Shown: one piece after another, positions 1 through 12,120 of the stretch
Position numbering within the stretch: position 1 is the first letter of the stretch
Layout of the letters: the number at the start of each line of letters is the position of its first letter
Translations under genes and position numbers: made by a program
Origin: Tubiluchus corallicola
Taxonomy: Eukaryota > Priapulida > Priapulimorpha > Priapulimorphida > Tubiluchidae
Reading direction: 5' to 3'
Length of the DNA stretch: 64,000 nt
NCBI GenBank assembly: GCA_030141605.1
Contig: JAQGDQ010001037.1
Span: 1-64,000, forward strand
The notes under the pieces: generated by a model
What the model saw: the letters and a program-made list of their open reading frames with translations, nothing else
Database searches by the model: none
What the model was told of the DNA's origin: nothing

Positions 1-31
<31 letters not shown>

Positions 32-50
32 TCTCTCTCCCTCCCTCCCT

Positions 51-81
<31 letters not shown>

Positions 82-108
82 CCCCTCTCCTCTCCCTCTC
101 TCTTTTAC
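1..108. repeat. CT-rich microsatellite
   Basis: An almost pure CT/CCCT tract fills the left edge of the window and probably continues outside it. From 109 to 222 nothing is recognised. Confidence 0.95.
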
Positions 109-222
109 TCCTGTTAAACAACCAGACAGGGGCAAGCACAGGCTTTCATTTTCTGCAAAATTTACCAGAATAACGTAGACTATCAGTTGTTTGGTGTGTT
201 TAGACAGTGAACCTCGCAAGAA

Positions 223-595
223 TAAGTCTTTTCACAGTTTTGCTGTGGTAGGTTAAAGGTTAAGTGCATCACAGCAATGCGTTGTAACTGCAACTGTCAC
301 GTGGCGTGTAAAGCAAAACCGTCTGCCACATCAGCTCAGTAACTTCAATTGTTTTACGTGAACCTTACTTGGTTATGCATTAGTCTGTGCATAGAGCGAT
401 TTACTAACAGGATCTTGCTTGGGAACAAGAAAAAATGAACTAGGTAAGGTTCTAGCTAACTGCTAAAACTGTTACTATTACAACAGCATGGGCTGTGAGG
501 CGTTGTCAAGTGTACTCAAATGCGTTGTCTAGTACACTTAACCTTTGACCTTTTCACGATCATCATCAATCGCTGGAAGTGTGAAAAGGCTTATT
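223..595. mobile_element. Short inverted-repeat element, family A copy 1
   Basis: A non-coding element of about 373 bp. Its ends are inverted copies: AATAAGTCTTTTCACA at 223-238 and TGTGAAAAGGCTTATT at 580-595. Just inside these, AGGTTAAAGGTTAAGTG at about 250 is mirrored by CACTTAACCTTTGACCT at about 535. A clear second copy lies at 52365-52754 in the same orientation. No transposase is present. Superfamily and target-site duplication are undetermined. Confidence 0.75.
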
Positions 596-710
596 AGAAA
601 AGAACGGCTACCGATGTTGTAAGTGTATTAGACTTTCCTCTTTAGTTGAAGAGTTCCCTCTCCCTCGTTAGAGTTTCGCTTTTCTGATGCAATAAAATGA
701 TGTTTTTCAG

Positions 711-834
711 GCTGTAGGTATTGTTGCAACTCCCATTTTGACTTCGTACACGGATACCGATCCCCTGAGTTCTTCGAACACAAACAAACAAGACGACGTT
801 TATAACAAAAAACTGAAACCCGTGCCAAAAGAAG
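711..834 (+). CDS. CHAF1A: CHAF1A-like, penultimate coding exon
   Basis: Internal exon of a chromatin assembly factor 1 subunit A (CAF-1 p150) homologue, the histone H3-H4 chaperone that loads nucleosomes behind replication forks. It is bounded by a TTTTTCAG acceptor and a GAAG|GTACGT donor. It reads from phase 0 as AVGIVATPILTSYTDTDP... for 41 codons plus one base. That base joins CT of the next exon to give Ala, producing KPVPKE-AMVDLITLVHGN across the junction, where the family has a similar conserved segment. The 41 codons are rich in Ser, Asn, Thr and Lys, as in a linker. Earlier exons must lie to the left of the window. Confidence 0.75.
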
Positions 835-970
835 GTACGTCCAATTAACCGTCCTTTTTACGTCAGCGTCAGCGGTGTGATTATGGTTATTATTGGAGCT
901 TATTATTCTTGTCCTGGCTAAAAGTCTGGATAACCTGGATAGTGGTCATAGTGTTGGACATGTGTACGTC

Positions 971-1530
971 AAGGAAAACCGGACGATTGTGTAAACATGA
1001 GTTCAATATAAAGAATGCTGTAAAATATTGAAAACCTACAGTAGCTTATTTTAAATCAAAACTTAGATTAAATAATAATTACCTCGGATACTCAAATTTC
1101 GTTAAACTTTTAAAGCTGCGCTCGGCTGAGTGAATCTACCAAGATTGGCTGCGGCGCCTTCTTGTCACATTCGCCTGGCCGACAAATAGAAGGTTGGTAC
1201 AGTGATAACCATGATCATGAACTGTAGTGTTAGTTTCTGCCGTCATATGACGTAGAGTCCATTTTTGCAACATGCGTTTAAACAGCGCGTAACACGTATG
1301 CAAATGTGCTTGACGCGCAAGTGAAGGCGCCTGCCATTGCACAAACTGTGGTTAGTTTCTGACGTAAGCAATAGCTGTGTTTGTATGTGTTAATTAACTT
1401 TCTAAGCTAATTATTCGAATATAAGGAACAATTGCTAACTTTTAGAGGTAATGTATATGTATATTTTGGATAGCAACTTAAAATGAGATTGAGTCTAAAC
1501 AATCGTCCAGTCTTTCTTTAAGATACCTAG
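971..1530. mobile_element. Inverted-repeat element, family B copy 1
   Basis: A non-coding element of about 560 bp inside the last CHAF1A intron. The left end carries AGGAAAACCGGACGATTGT and the right end carries its diverged inverse (AATCGTCCAGTCTTTCTTT). A second copy with the same ends lies at about 27020-27555. From 1640 to 1730 the remaining intron is an AAT-rich low-complexity tract. Confidence 0.7.
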
Positions 1531-1763
1531 TTCAAATACACGTTCAATCACAACTTTTCACAAACTTTATGCAAGCAGAGGGCTTCCTTGTGCAAGCTGA
1601 TTTGAAGAGTAAAAGTTGATACCAGGAACGATCATCTTTTTTGTTTTTATTGTACTAATTGTGATAAATAAATAATAATTTTGTAATAATAATAATAATC
1701 TAAATAATAATTTAATAATAATAATCGTAGAGTCCATTATAACCCGTGTCTTTCTTGTTGCAG

Positions 1764-2656
1764 CTATGGTGGACCTCATTACGCTCGTACACGGCAACAT
1801 TTCAGGTGTGAAGAAACTGATTAGAGAATTTAGAGAATACTGGAGATTAAAAACAAACCCGAGTGTTGACGGCAACGGCAAACAAGGGGAGACAAACGAA
1901 AACGAAGCGGAAACGTCTACTACGCCGAACAGCAATGAAGACGACAAGAAGGAGTATGCCATCTCCAAACGTCAACTTGAAAAGGTCATTTCAAACATTG
2001 CCGTGCGGGAAAAGCGTGCGGGCTACCACCGCATTTGCTGGTATGTGAACGACGGCACGCTTGCGGAGTACGGCCTCGATCAGTTGAAGCCGCCGAATCA
2101 CTGGAAGTACGTGAGCTGTGCAAACGTGAACACCGAGAAAACGCCCAGAACCGTGACGCCGAAACGGAAGTTGTCGATCGAAAAGTTTGCCACTTTAATG
2201 TCACCCGAAGAAATACACACGGCGGCTCAGAAAGAGGTGACCGCCACGCCGAAAGCTCGTAAAGCGAAAAAGAGCAGCATAGAGCGCTTCACACACAAAA
2301 TGTCACCTGCAGAAGTACATAAACCAACGGCAGGTGACGTCCGCGTTTTGCCAAACAGCCACCAGGGGCAGGTGTCGGATGCGAACACCTCGTTGTCGTC
2401 CGTAGGTATCCTACAGTTTGTTACTAAAGCTGCAACGGACCAGCACAAGCAACCGGTCTGTGAGTCAAAGCACACTATGGTTTTGTCAAAAAATGAAACT
2501 GAAATAAATGGATCACAACAACCAATTGATTTATCAAGGCCAACTATAATCGAGGGTGTGTCAGATGCTGCAACAGAGAAGATGCTTGTCTCGAACAAGC
2601 CAATAGAATCTGTTGGCCCTGGCTCTGATGCTGTTGATTGTATTATACTGGATTAG
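1764..2656 (+). CDS. CHAF1A: CHAF1A-like, terminal coding exon
   Basis: Last coding exon, from a TTCTTGTTGCAG acceptor to a TAG stop. It begins CT-ATG, and the first base of the split codon comes from the exon at 711-834, so the ATG at 1766 is internal. The conserved C-terminal part of CAF-1 p150 is clear: MVDLITLVHGN, then an acidic, Asn-rich linker, then ISKRQLEKVISNIAVREKR and ICWYVNDGTLAEYGLD. Downstream are two copies of a motif, KLSIEKFATLMSPEEIH (about residues 136-152 from the ATG) and KSSIERFTHKMSPAEVH (about 169-185), resembling the Ile-x-x-Phe core of PCNA-binding or C-terminal CAF-1 motifs. The last residues, VDCIILD, look like a SUMO-interacting motif; this is inference. The region from about 190 to the end is low complexity and probably disordered. 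I see no AATAAA close behind the stop. Confidence 0.85.
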
Positions 2657-2776
2657 TAGGGTAAATTTTAAGTAATTGTTACATCTTTGTCAAAAATGTG
2701 CATTTAAATTTCACCTCACGTTTTGAATCTTGTAAAATATTTTATCATATTAACTAGTTTTTTTGTTTTGAGTACT

Positions 2777-3257
2777 GTATAGTCAACCTCGGGTATAAGG
2801 TACTCGCTTATAAGGGACCGCCAACATTGGTCCCGATTTTTCGTAACGTTTTTCGTTAAAAAAACTGCATATATAAGGAACTTTCGGTTATAAGGGACGA
2901 TATCTTCAGGTCCCACGTAATAAAAACCCGGGTACATTACCTCGCATATAAGGGACCGTATCATTAAATATTTTTTACATCCTAAAAAGCCTATGCCGAG
3001 ACCCCGCGCGGACCTGACTGTATTCCCTTGGACTGCATTTCAGGTTGTTCGATTATGGCAAAAATAAATTAAATACGAGAAAAATCTTTAGTGTCCTCGA
3101 AGTCAGTAAATCCTTAATATTATTTTCTACAGCCAATTATATAAAATCAATTTTGATACACCCTCGGTTTGACTCAACTTCCGGCTATAAGGGACATCGG
3201 ATATAAGGGACACTTTTTTCCGGTCCATGGGGGCGCTTATATCCGAGGTTGACTGTA
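2777..3257. mobile_element. pogo/Tigger-like MITE
   Basis: The element begins AGTCAACCTCGGGTATAAGG and ends with the inverse, TATCCGAGGTTGACTGTA. The phrase TATAAGGGAC repeats through both halves. TA at the ends fits a Tc1/mariner-type target site. There is no transposase frame. Related copies lie at about 4390-4895 and 13583-14060. Confidence 0.8.
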
Positions 3258-3567
3258 TTAATAATGTAAATATTATTTTTGCAGCTGTTAATATACAAGC
3301 TTTTATATGTAATTAATATTATCTTTAGTTCACAGTTAGATGTTTTTAGGTTTACCTATGTACCTGTGTCATTGTTGAGCATAATATTAACTAAACTAAG
3401 TGTGTTTTCAGGCTTATATGGTGTAAAGAAAATGCACAGAGGTTTTGATTATGACATTATGAGAAGCAAATTATAAGATATCTTTAAAATTGGGACACTC
3501 ATGTTATGGGCGCTTATGTATAATCGTCACAAAAGGTTTACGTCAAATTATAGTTTTCTAAAAATAC

Positions 3568-3685
3568 AGTGTTCCCTCACTTATCGCGGGTGTTCCGTTC
3601 CTGGCCCACCGCGATAAGTAAATTTCCGCAAAGTAGGGACGCTATACTTTAATACTTGCACGTTTGGGTGGCATCGTGGGGCTTG
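3568..3685. mobile_element. pogo-like terminal fragment
   Basis: CAGTGTTCCCTCACTTATCG followed by a GCGATAAG inversion is typical of Tigger/pogo ends. I did not find the partner end, so this is probably a fragment. The stretch 3690-4389 shows no gene or clear repeat. Confidence 0.6.
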
Positions 3686-4389
3686 AATAAATTCAGTCTC
3701 TAACGAAAATTTCACATGTAGCGTACAAGAAAACAAATTGCAGGGTACCTGAGCCAATCAGTGACTGGGATACAGAGCAGCATTCTCTGGTTGGTCGCTT
3801 TCCATCAATCAATCAATCGTGCGTTGTGTACAATCTCACGTTGGCAAGTAGCACCTCAACTGGGCGCAAGTACTACATTTCATTTTTGGTGTGTAAATAT
3901 AACATGTTAGACACAATAGTTTGAAAAAATTGAGGATTTTTTTGTCGTAACCCTTAGTTTTTCTGTTTTCAGTGGTCAACACCCGTATATATGTAATTAT
4001 ATGCTTAGTTAATTATGAAGAGGGAAAATGAACGAAAAATTACATAATTTAAAGCAAAATGTTTGCTTTTCATGTTATTTTAATAAACATTATTAATTTT
4101 TAAACTATTGATTACGGTCTTTTAGTATGCTTACATTCAATATTTTTTACAATCACTTAAAAATGAAAATAAGTTCGAAAATTTAAAACAATGCAAATTC
4201 TGCTAAAAGATTAACGTTCCTGCAAAATGATCAAGAATGACATTAACAACTCACTGACTGTTGTATTCCCAAAGACAAGAACACATATTTAGGTTGCTTG
4301 GAAATATTATTATGAGTAAATGTTATGAGATTACATAAGATACTTGTGCAATGGAAAGCAACGCAAGATGGCACCCACAGTAATCATCT

Positions 4390-5365
4390 CTTAACATAGA
4401 AACCCAGGTCAATTACCTCGCGTATAAGGAGCTGTGTGATCAAAGCGAAATTGATCGATTTTTTACCTCAATTCTTGGCAAACGCGGCCTTCGAACAGCT
4501 TAGTTTCCACGGTCGCATACATCTCGCATCACTGAAGGAGCTTCCTACATACTGTTTGCACTGAATGTGTAGCAATGATCCATAAAAATATGGGTAAAAG
4601 TACAGGTCTAGATACACCCTCGGTTTAACTCAAGTTCGGTTATAACGGACATCGGATGTAATGTGTTACACGCTACAATAATATCAGCAACCAGACAAAT
4701 GCGTGCATAATAGAGTAGTATTTATTAAACTAATTAGGAACTAAAACAAAGAAAATCAGAACAGCAAGACAGTCTAGAATGCAGAACACTGCTAAGCAAT
4801 CACCAAGATCTTTGATCTACACAAACCATATCTATGGTATTGTTACATAAGGGACGATTTTTTCCGGTCCGGCGGTGTCCCGAGGTTGACTGTAAACTGA
4901 ACAAGTCTGTGTAGAAGACCAATGATCAGTTGTGCATGAGAGTTTTTCATAACATATTTATTAGTTCCAAAGCAAGACAATAAATGTTCACAAATGAAGT
5001 TTCACTTTTAAGCATTGTAAACATGCACTATAGACCTAGCCTCCCAGAGAACTAATTGTCTTGAGACAGAAAAAAGCAAAGCTATTTCTGAAGTTATGAA
5101 TTTAAAAATCAGTTCTATCCATGTGAATAGGCATTCTGGATGAAAACTGGATTAGGTTGCCAAGTTTGAACCAGGGTATTAGAGTCAGGAATTTGTTCAC
5201 TTTAACTACGTTAGACAAGTTATTCCTTGTTTGGTTGTGTGGCAGCACAATAGCCTACATCCATAAAATTATTTGTAAAAGTACAGAAAAGGTATATAAG
5301 AGACGGTTTTTTCCGGTTTCGAGGTGTCCCTTATGTCTAAGGTGGACTGTATGTTGGAACTGACC
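4390..5365. repeat. Inverted duplication, left arm
   Basis: Blocks at 4390-4640 and 4850-5255 recur, reversed and complemented, at 13228-14060. Shared text includes GCATTCTGGATGAAAACTGG and ATCCATAAAAATATGGGTAA. The arm contains a pogo-like MITE core (TATAAGGGAC, CCGAGGTTGACTGTA). A block at about 4655-4850 is absent from the right arm and looks like a later insertion. Another CCTTATGTCTAAGGTGGACTG fragment ends at about 5350. Confidence 0.8.
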
Positions 5366-5370
5366 TGTCT

Positions 5371-8300
5371 GTTAATGTTCTTAAAATGAGTTCCAACAAA
5401 AAATGAGAAGTGAAAGAGTCCCACAGAGACGTTGTTCTGGGGAAGAGCCAAAAGTATCATCGACCTATGATTTAACATAATTTGAAAAGGAACAAATAAA
5501 GGTATAGTAGAAGAGTGCACACCATTGGTGCCATCGAATGATACAATGCATTTTACTACATATAAACAGCAACAAGAATGAGCAGTACAGATACTACACA
5601 CCAGATGGAAATGGTGAGCTTGTGTGCGTGAACTACATGACGAGAATCCTGTAACAAATTTACAAGGAAATTAGCTTTTCGTTTTTAACACAGTATTCTA
5701 AATAATTATGCATGATTTGCGTATTGTGACCATATAGGAGCAGCAGCTTATATGTAATGCTTAAAGTTTCTTGTCAATAGATGTTACCAGTTTGTGTGTC
5801 ATGATAAGTGGTATGGTAATTTATGGTAATTAGTGTGGAAGTTGGTATTGTACATTGTAGTTAGGTGCTGCCATCTATGTGCTAATCTTGTTACATTCTA
5901 CCAGCTGACTTACCTTCAGTATAATTGTACGGTCCAGTGACTATGACTACATACACCCTGGTCCTCTCCCTATCTAAAATTAATGGTTGTTGTGAAACCT
6001 GTGCAATTCTGCATAGGTCAAGGTCTATACCTGTATACTGGCTGTGAAACAGGTTTTACTGACTGTTTTTGCTTTCTAGTTTTGCTGAATGTTCAGTGCA
6101 GCAATTTTGTTACTCATGTTTTCTGTAGTTCAATAAACATTTTTCAGTTGTGTGAAATACAAATATTTATTATAGATTTTTGGTTCCTATCCGTACTTGT
6201 CCGTGTCTAAACTCAATCATAACAAAATGACTGAGCAACAACTTCAAAATTGACTTTCATAATTAGGGTTGTGCTGCCTCTTTTGTTTAACCAAACCCTA
6301 GGACAAGATCAGACCATGTTAGCCTGGTCAGTGTAAAGACTTCAAACCGTTTTGGCCACACAGCCTACAATTAATAAGCTCCTTTTTCCATGTAAAAAAT
6401 AGTCAGTTCTCTAAACAACCAAGACCTTGTCAACACTGCAGAAACTCTGCTACTTGTCTTCGCCATGTTTAGCAAAGTGTGTCATTTCATTTGTGAACAC
6501 TTATACAATATCCCGGAATACCTTATCCAAAGAAATAAGGACCTAGATGGTAACTATCTATAAACAGTGCTCTCTCATATGCTTTTTGAAACTGTCAACT
6601 GATGAATCAGTGATGGTTGCTGATAACGGATGATTCCATTGTTGAACTACACGATGCCAAAAGAAGTGTGATCTGATGTTGATTCTACTCAATGCATTGT
6701 TTGGTCCAAAAACAACTTTACAGTAAACATCTAATATAGAAAAAAAAACTCACACAAATATTAATTTTAAACTTTAAAACAAATACTCATGTTTTATTCT
6801 TTTCAAATAAGCTTCTATTTGCACACTGTTTTACTGCAAATATATGTAAGTACAGTACTGTAAATAAGTTTATAAGTTTATTTTTTCCACTCTGCATCTA
6901 ACTGTTATAATAAAAATACAGATAATTTCACCGAAGTAAATATAAATATAAATGCAATATTATTCAGAAATTACAAAAGAGATTCTTATGCAGCATATGC
7001 ATGTGCAAATTACATTACAGAAGAATTTTGATGCATACAGTTTGAGCCTAAAAGCATAGCTTGACAGGCCAAACTGTACGTGGAAATCTTAAAGAAGTGA
7101 TTAATAATTGAAATAATGATAATATATACATAAAAGTGGGGGGGGGGGTAGTGAATGAAAGATGAAATGGAGCTAGAACTAATGTTCAGTAACCTTATAA
7201 ACTTATTGTTGATAAAAGATGACTTATAAAATGCCACCAAATGTATATAGAATGAATTTTACTTTGTCTCCTAAGCTAGATTCAATATACGCTGGTGACT
7301 GTTTGCAAATTTAGTAATTCACGCAAAATTATTCATAAACAGAACACAGTACATGCAGTAAAAAATGTTCGCTCTTTTATTTCGAATTTGTTGAATACAA
7401 AAGTTCTAAACCTGCAAATGAAAATCACGATACATTCAACATCAAAATTCTAGACATCTCATTTCCAAAAATTCAAGTTCTGCAGGTGAAAAAAGATGAC
7501 ACAAAAATCAACAATGCTCACAGTGAAATATTAATAATAACTATTGTAGTAAATAAAAATGACAACTTTGAGAAAAAAATCAGAATACTTGATGTCGAGC
7601 CATTCCTACATCAATTAATTTTTACATCGATTAACTTTAATTGCACCTGTAGTATTAAATTTTATCGAGCTACTGTAAATTGCGCATTCAACACAAATTT
7701 TTTTATCTACCGACAAAAACTGCATGTGTAAAGGCCACAATACATAACAAGATGGATAAAAGATTTTTTCTAACACACAATGAGTCATCTATCCACTCCA
7801 ACTGCAGATTAATTGACTCATATGCAAAAAAAATTTTTCAAAAATTACGATAATAACACAATCACGAAAATTACACTTGTAACACGATTGAAAAACAAGT
7901 AACATATCTAATAATATAATATACAACTAATATACTAAATATATCACAAAATTTAGCTTCTATTTTATATATTTCACAACTTACTGAAGACTATGTTGGA
8001 TGCCTGGACAGGCGTACTACAGGTTTCCATGCTTACTAATCTTAATTCATCATACTCCTTGGCACCTGTACTGTTCCATAATTAGAATCACTAATACAAC
8101 TAATGTATATGCAAAAACACTTTAAAACTTTATAATAAATCTATTTTAGTTACTACACTATTTGTACTTGTATTATAATCTAAATTAGCAAAATATAATG
8201 ACAATATTGACTACGATCATAATTACTACTATAGGTGCCTCAGAATTTATGCAAAAGTTGAGAATTTAGGTTTTTAGCTAACTCATAATTCACCAGCGCC

Positions 8301-8395
8301 AGTTCTTAACACAATATTTAACAAAAAGCAAAACTGTGGCCTGCTTCACGATGGCCAGCTAAATAACGCTTTGTTGTTACAATGCCGAAAAACAT
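5371..8395. other. Intergenic stretch with no recognisable gene
   Basis: AT-rich DNA between the convergent CHAF1A and FAXC genes. Open frames are short and have no conserved motif. A poly-G run lies at 7138-7148. I see no exon that pairs with either gene. Confidence 0.6.
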
Positions 8396-8399
8396 TACT

Positions 8400-9125
8400 A
8401 ACCAGTAGGGGTGAGTATTCTCTACCAGAGTTTGAAAGATTTTCGAACAAGTTTTTGATCACAAGTAAAAAGTGGTCTTACAAAGAATGATGCATATTAT
8501 TTGATTTTGTTTTTCAGCTAAAACACTATTAGTTTGTTAAAAATTTTGCACAGCAGCTAAACTGTAGCTATATTGTGGTAACTGCATGATGTTTCAAACA
8601 TTTTAATGATAAAGAACATATGTGGCTGAAGTGTTGAATTATTCGAATCTATAATTTTAGGTTCGAATCGAATTCGAACCAAAAAAACTCGTTCGTATCG
8701 AAGTTGAACATTCGTTGCTCACCCCTAATGACTATTAGAAGCATTCAACGTTTAAATTTTTTAAATTCGAATTTGATTTGAAACTAAAATCGTGCATTTG
8801 AATAATTCACCACTTCAACTTCATACGTTCTTTATCATTAAAACATTTAAGATGTTAAGCAATTAGGCAGAATTAAGGTGCAAAGTATGTGCTCAGTTTT
8901 TAAAAAAATTATTAGTGTCTTTATTGCAGAACATAATCAAGCAATATGCAAGATCTTTGTGAGACCACTTTTTACTAGTGGCTTGAAAGTTTAGTCAAAA
9001 ATCTTTAAAACTGAAGCAGAAATCGATTCTGATTCGATATCTCAAATTCATTTTGATTCAAGTTCAAAAGACACAAATTTGATTCGACTTGAATTCGCTT
9101 TCTAGAAGAGAATGCTCACTCCTGA
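8400..9125. mobile_element. hAT-like MITE family C, two adjoining copies
   Basis: AGGGGTGAGTATTCTCTACC at about 8406 begins a copy that ends near 8725 with TGCTCACCCCTAAT. A second, partial copy runs to about 9125 (GAGAATGCTCACTCCTG). The interiors are rich in GAATTCGAA and share TTTAATGATAAAGAACATATG. The family recurs at 11205-11635, 22505-22890, 50880-51350, about 55410-56183 and 57640-57850, plus a fragment at about 28390-28480. Confidence 0.75.
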
Positions 9126-9535
9126 TGTCCATGACAGCTTCATTTGTTGGAAACTTTATAGATGCTGATGAAAATACATGACGCGATTCACGTGAACAGA
9201 ACTGATCATGAATCCAATGACAAACTTACACAAATTCTCAGAAACAAGCATGCATATAATGTTTAACATAATCAATTTCACAACTCAGGCTATTTCTTGA
9301 AGAATTCGCCTACTAAACACATGTTAACACAGCTCCACACATGTTTACACGGATGTACATGTATGTGCACAATAGTGCAAAGTGCATTCAATATAAAAAA
9401 ACATAAAAAATATCATTTAAAGTTGTGTGCAAGTTCAGAATATGTGTGAAACCGTGTTAAGACATGTAAATACGTGATTCGGGGATGGTTTGTTTTACTC
9501 TACTTTACTTATCTAGACACAATGAAAAAGATGGC

Positions 9536-9683
9536 AAAAATAAAAATAAAGCCAACACCCGCTTAAGCAAAGACACGACTTTTATTCAGACACAGAATTT
9601 CAGTGTGAAACATTGCAGGTGTTTGTGTCTGAATAAAAGCCGTGTCTTTGCTTAAGCTGGTGTTGACTTTATTTTTATTTTTT
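9536..9683. repeat. 148-bp perfect-style hairpin
   Basis: Left arm 9536-9594 and right arm 9624-9683 are almost exact reverse complements over about 58 bases, with key blocks GCTTAAGCAAAGACACG and CGTGTCTTTGCTTAAGC and a loop of about 29 bases. AATAAA occurs on both strands within the arms. It lies about 200-350 bases downstream of the distal FAXC stop codon. Confidence 0.85.
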
Positions 9684-9886
9684 AAGAACTTGTTTTGCCC
9701 ATCACCAATCAGATAGCAAAAAGTAACAGTAGACTAATTTACATCACCAGTGTTAACGGTATAATCAAGTGACATCTTGTATAGAATCACGTGTTTAACA
9801 CTGACAGACGTTCAGACATTTCCAAAGCAAGGCAAGCAGTGTCGTACGATACCACAAAGTGTCATCACGTGTTGAGGTCCGCTGTT

Positions 9887-9987
9887 TTATTCCTCCTTTT
9901 TTTCAGCTCCGGTCAGCTCATTGTCCCAGTCTGGCCAGTACTTCTCCTTCATGCGGTAACAGTAGTCTTGAAGATTAGGGAATTCAT
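9887..9987 (-). CDS. FAXC: FAXC terminal exon c, distal cassette (c1)
   Basis: Stop-codon exon of the distal FAXC cassette. The acceptor is TTCGTTGTAG; two bases complete a split Asp codon, then DEFPNLQDYCYRMKEKYWPD and a tail WDNELTGAEKKEE before TAA. FAXC proteins end their GST_C-like domain with a similar Cys/Arg-rich, Phe/Tyr-Trp-Pro segment. Unlike the vertebrate protein there is no long C-terminal tail. Length is 101 bp, identical to its copy at 16393-16493, and 27 of 33 residues match that copy. AATAAA overlaps the stop codon on the coding strand. Confidence 0.85.
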
Positions 9988-10137
9988 CTACAACGAAAAA
10001 TTTATTACAAATGACATTAAAATCTTGATAAAACGTATCGGTAAAGCCACACTTTGGTTTAACGATGAATATTTCTTCAGATATGATACTGTTGTCAGCC
10101 CTGGATTAATTGTTAAGCAAAATAATCATGTGATTCT

Positions 10138-10508
10138 GGTTTCCGGAGACAAGGGAGATCTCACTCAGGGTTTCCGGAGACGAGGGAGATCTCACTCAGG
10201 GTTTCCAGAGACAAGGGAGATCTCACTCAGGGTTTCCGGAGAAGAGGGAGATCTCACTCAGGGTTTCCGGAGACGAGGGAGATCTCACTCAGGGTTTCCG
10301 GAGATGAGGGAGATCTCACTCAGGGTTTCCGGAGATGAGGGAGATCTCACTCAGGGTTTCCGGAGATGAGGGAGATCTCACTCAGGGTTTCCGGAGACGA
10401 GGGAGATCTCACTCAGGGTTTCCAGAGACAAGGGAGATCTCACTCAGGGTTTCCAGAGACAAGGGAGATCTCACTCAGGGTTTCCGGAGACAAGGGAGAT
10501 CTCTCAGT
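10138..10508. repeat. 31-bp minisatellite
   Basis: About 12 near-identical copies of a 31-bp unit containing GGGTTTCCGGAGACGAGGGA and GATCTCACTCA. It lies in the intron between FAXC exons b1 and c1. Because 31 is not a multiple of 3 and no frame contains a stop, long spurious open frames cross it. Confidence 0.95.
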
Positions 10509-11027
10509 TTATCAAATCCAATAATTAACCTAAAGTAAAATTGTTGTGTTTTGTTTCTCTCGGAAGGCTCGTAGAGACAACCAGAAAAAAGGTCGTCAAA
10601 TTAAACTAGTTTATTATGCGAGAATTTTACAACACAAAAGTATGAAGGAATGCAAAATGTTTACAGTAAATGTGATAATCTGGAAACGTGAAAGCGTATC
10701 TGAGAATACGAGAGAATAAACTCCAGCGGCCAGCTCCGCCTTGTATATCGGTGCCAAGGAACAATCTAGAAATAGAAAGTTCTCGAAACTTCTGCAAGGT
10801 AAGAAGATTGTTCTACAATACTATAGAATATTCCAGAATAAACTCCGCAACAAGTCTTTGATTTATGTTTTTAACTCATGTCTATACTTTTATATAATAT
10901 ATTGGTCTAGGCATGTAGGCATGTATAAATTTATTCATGTATTAATATATGGAGAGATTTAAAAAATCTCCCGTATTCTAATTTGCTAATCTGGTAACCC
11001 TATTAGCAAAATTCGTAGGCTTCTCAC

Positions 11028-11144
11028 CCTTGATGTATGTTTCCTGAGGGGAGTTCGGAGCACTCCATACGCACTGTGCCAACATTCCAAATATAGCGCA
11101 ATCAACCTCACATGCCGTTTCACCCATAATGTACGGCTTAGAAC
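11028..11144 (-). CDS. FAXC: FAXC exon b, distal cassette (b1)
   Basis: 117-bp internal exon between a GCATAG acceptor and an AAGG|GTGAGA donor. It reads GSKPYIMGETACEVDCAIFG then MLAQCVWSAPNSPQETYIKG. This is the FAXC GST_C-like segment around 'YIMG...D...FGHLAQ...W'. The split Gly codon is completed by exon a and the final G is completed as Asp by exon c. The copy at 18690-18806 has exactly the same length and phases and matches at 30 of 40 residues. Confidence 0.88.
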
Positions 11145-11204
11145 CTATGCAAACGGGAAGGGTATAGCAATTATATTTCAAGAGTATGATCTATAGAGAC
11201 AAGG

Positions 11205-11635
11205 GGTGAACATTCTCTACCAGTAAGCGAATTCGAATCGAATCGAATTTGCGACTTTCGAATTCGAATCGAACCGAATTTCACTATTTCGAATCCAAAT
11301 CGAATTTGAATTAAGTTTGAAAGATTTTCGAACAAGTTTACAAGCCACTAGTAAAAAGTGGTCTTAGAAAGATCGTGCATATTACTTGATTTCGTTCTGC
11401 AGTAAAACCGCCTTTAGTTTGTTAAAAATTTTGCACAAAAACTGCAGGTAAATTGTGCCAATTGCTTGTTTTTCAAACATTTTAATGATAAAGAACTTAT
11501 GCGGCTAAAGTTCAAATTAGTGGCTGAATTATTTGAATCTATAATGTTAGGTTCAAATCAAATCCGAACTTAAAAAACACATTTGAATTGAATTCGAATG
11601 ATCGAAGTCGAACATTCGATGCTTACCCCTAATAA
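11205..11635. mobile_element. hAT-like MITE, family C
   Basis: It runs from AAGGGGTGAACATTCTCTAC to GATGCTTACCCCTAAT, with GAATTCGAATCGAA inside both ends. It lies in the intron between FAXC exons a1 and b1. The stretch 11640-12120 holds no recognisable feature. Confidence 0.8.
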
Positions 11636-12120
11636 AGACAGGATCTATCCACTGGACAAAACAAAAAAAAACACTAAGACAGCCTAGATGGACTGTAATG
11701 AATTTTTTTACAAAATTGTTGTTCGGGTTTCTCAGAGCTCAATGATTTAAAATTTGCCTCACCTACACGATCTAGATCTTGATTATGCTGGGACATAAAT
11801 TTTAAAACGTTCAGTTCCGAGAACTCCAAGCATTTTTAAATCTGAAAAATTATGATACGATTTTTTTATACAGTTTGGCACTTTGCGAACTTGTAGCAAG
11901 ACTGAAACCTAGCACACTTTGAGGGCCAATTTTCCAAGGCAAGACGATCAGCACTCACAGAATTCATTCCATGTAAGAAACAACCAGAATAAGCATTGCG
12001 CATGAAAGTATATGGCGAATACATCTATATAACTCATTTCATTTTGTCATTCCGTTTCACCCAAAACAATTCGGAAATTCAGAACCAAAATGGAACCAAT
12101 TTTTGAAACCGACATCTTAC

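Noticed and set aside
9791-10538. Open frames of 192 and 67 codons on +
   Set aside because: They run through the 31-bp minisatellite, which has no stop in any frame; the repeated protein pattern is a by-product, and the true exon here (9887-9987) is on the other strand.
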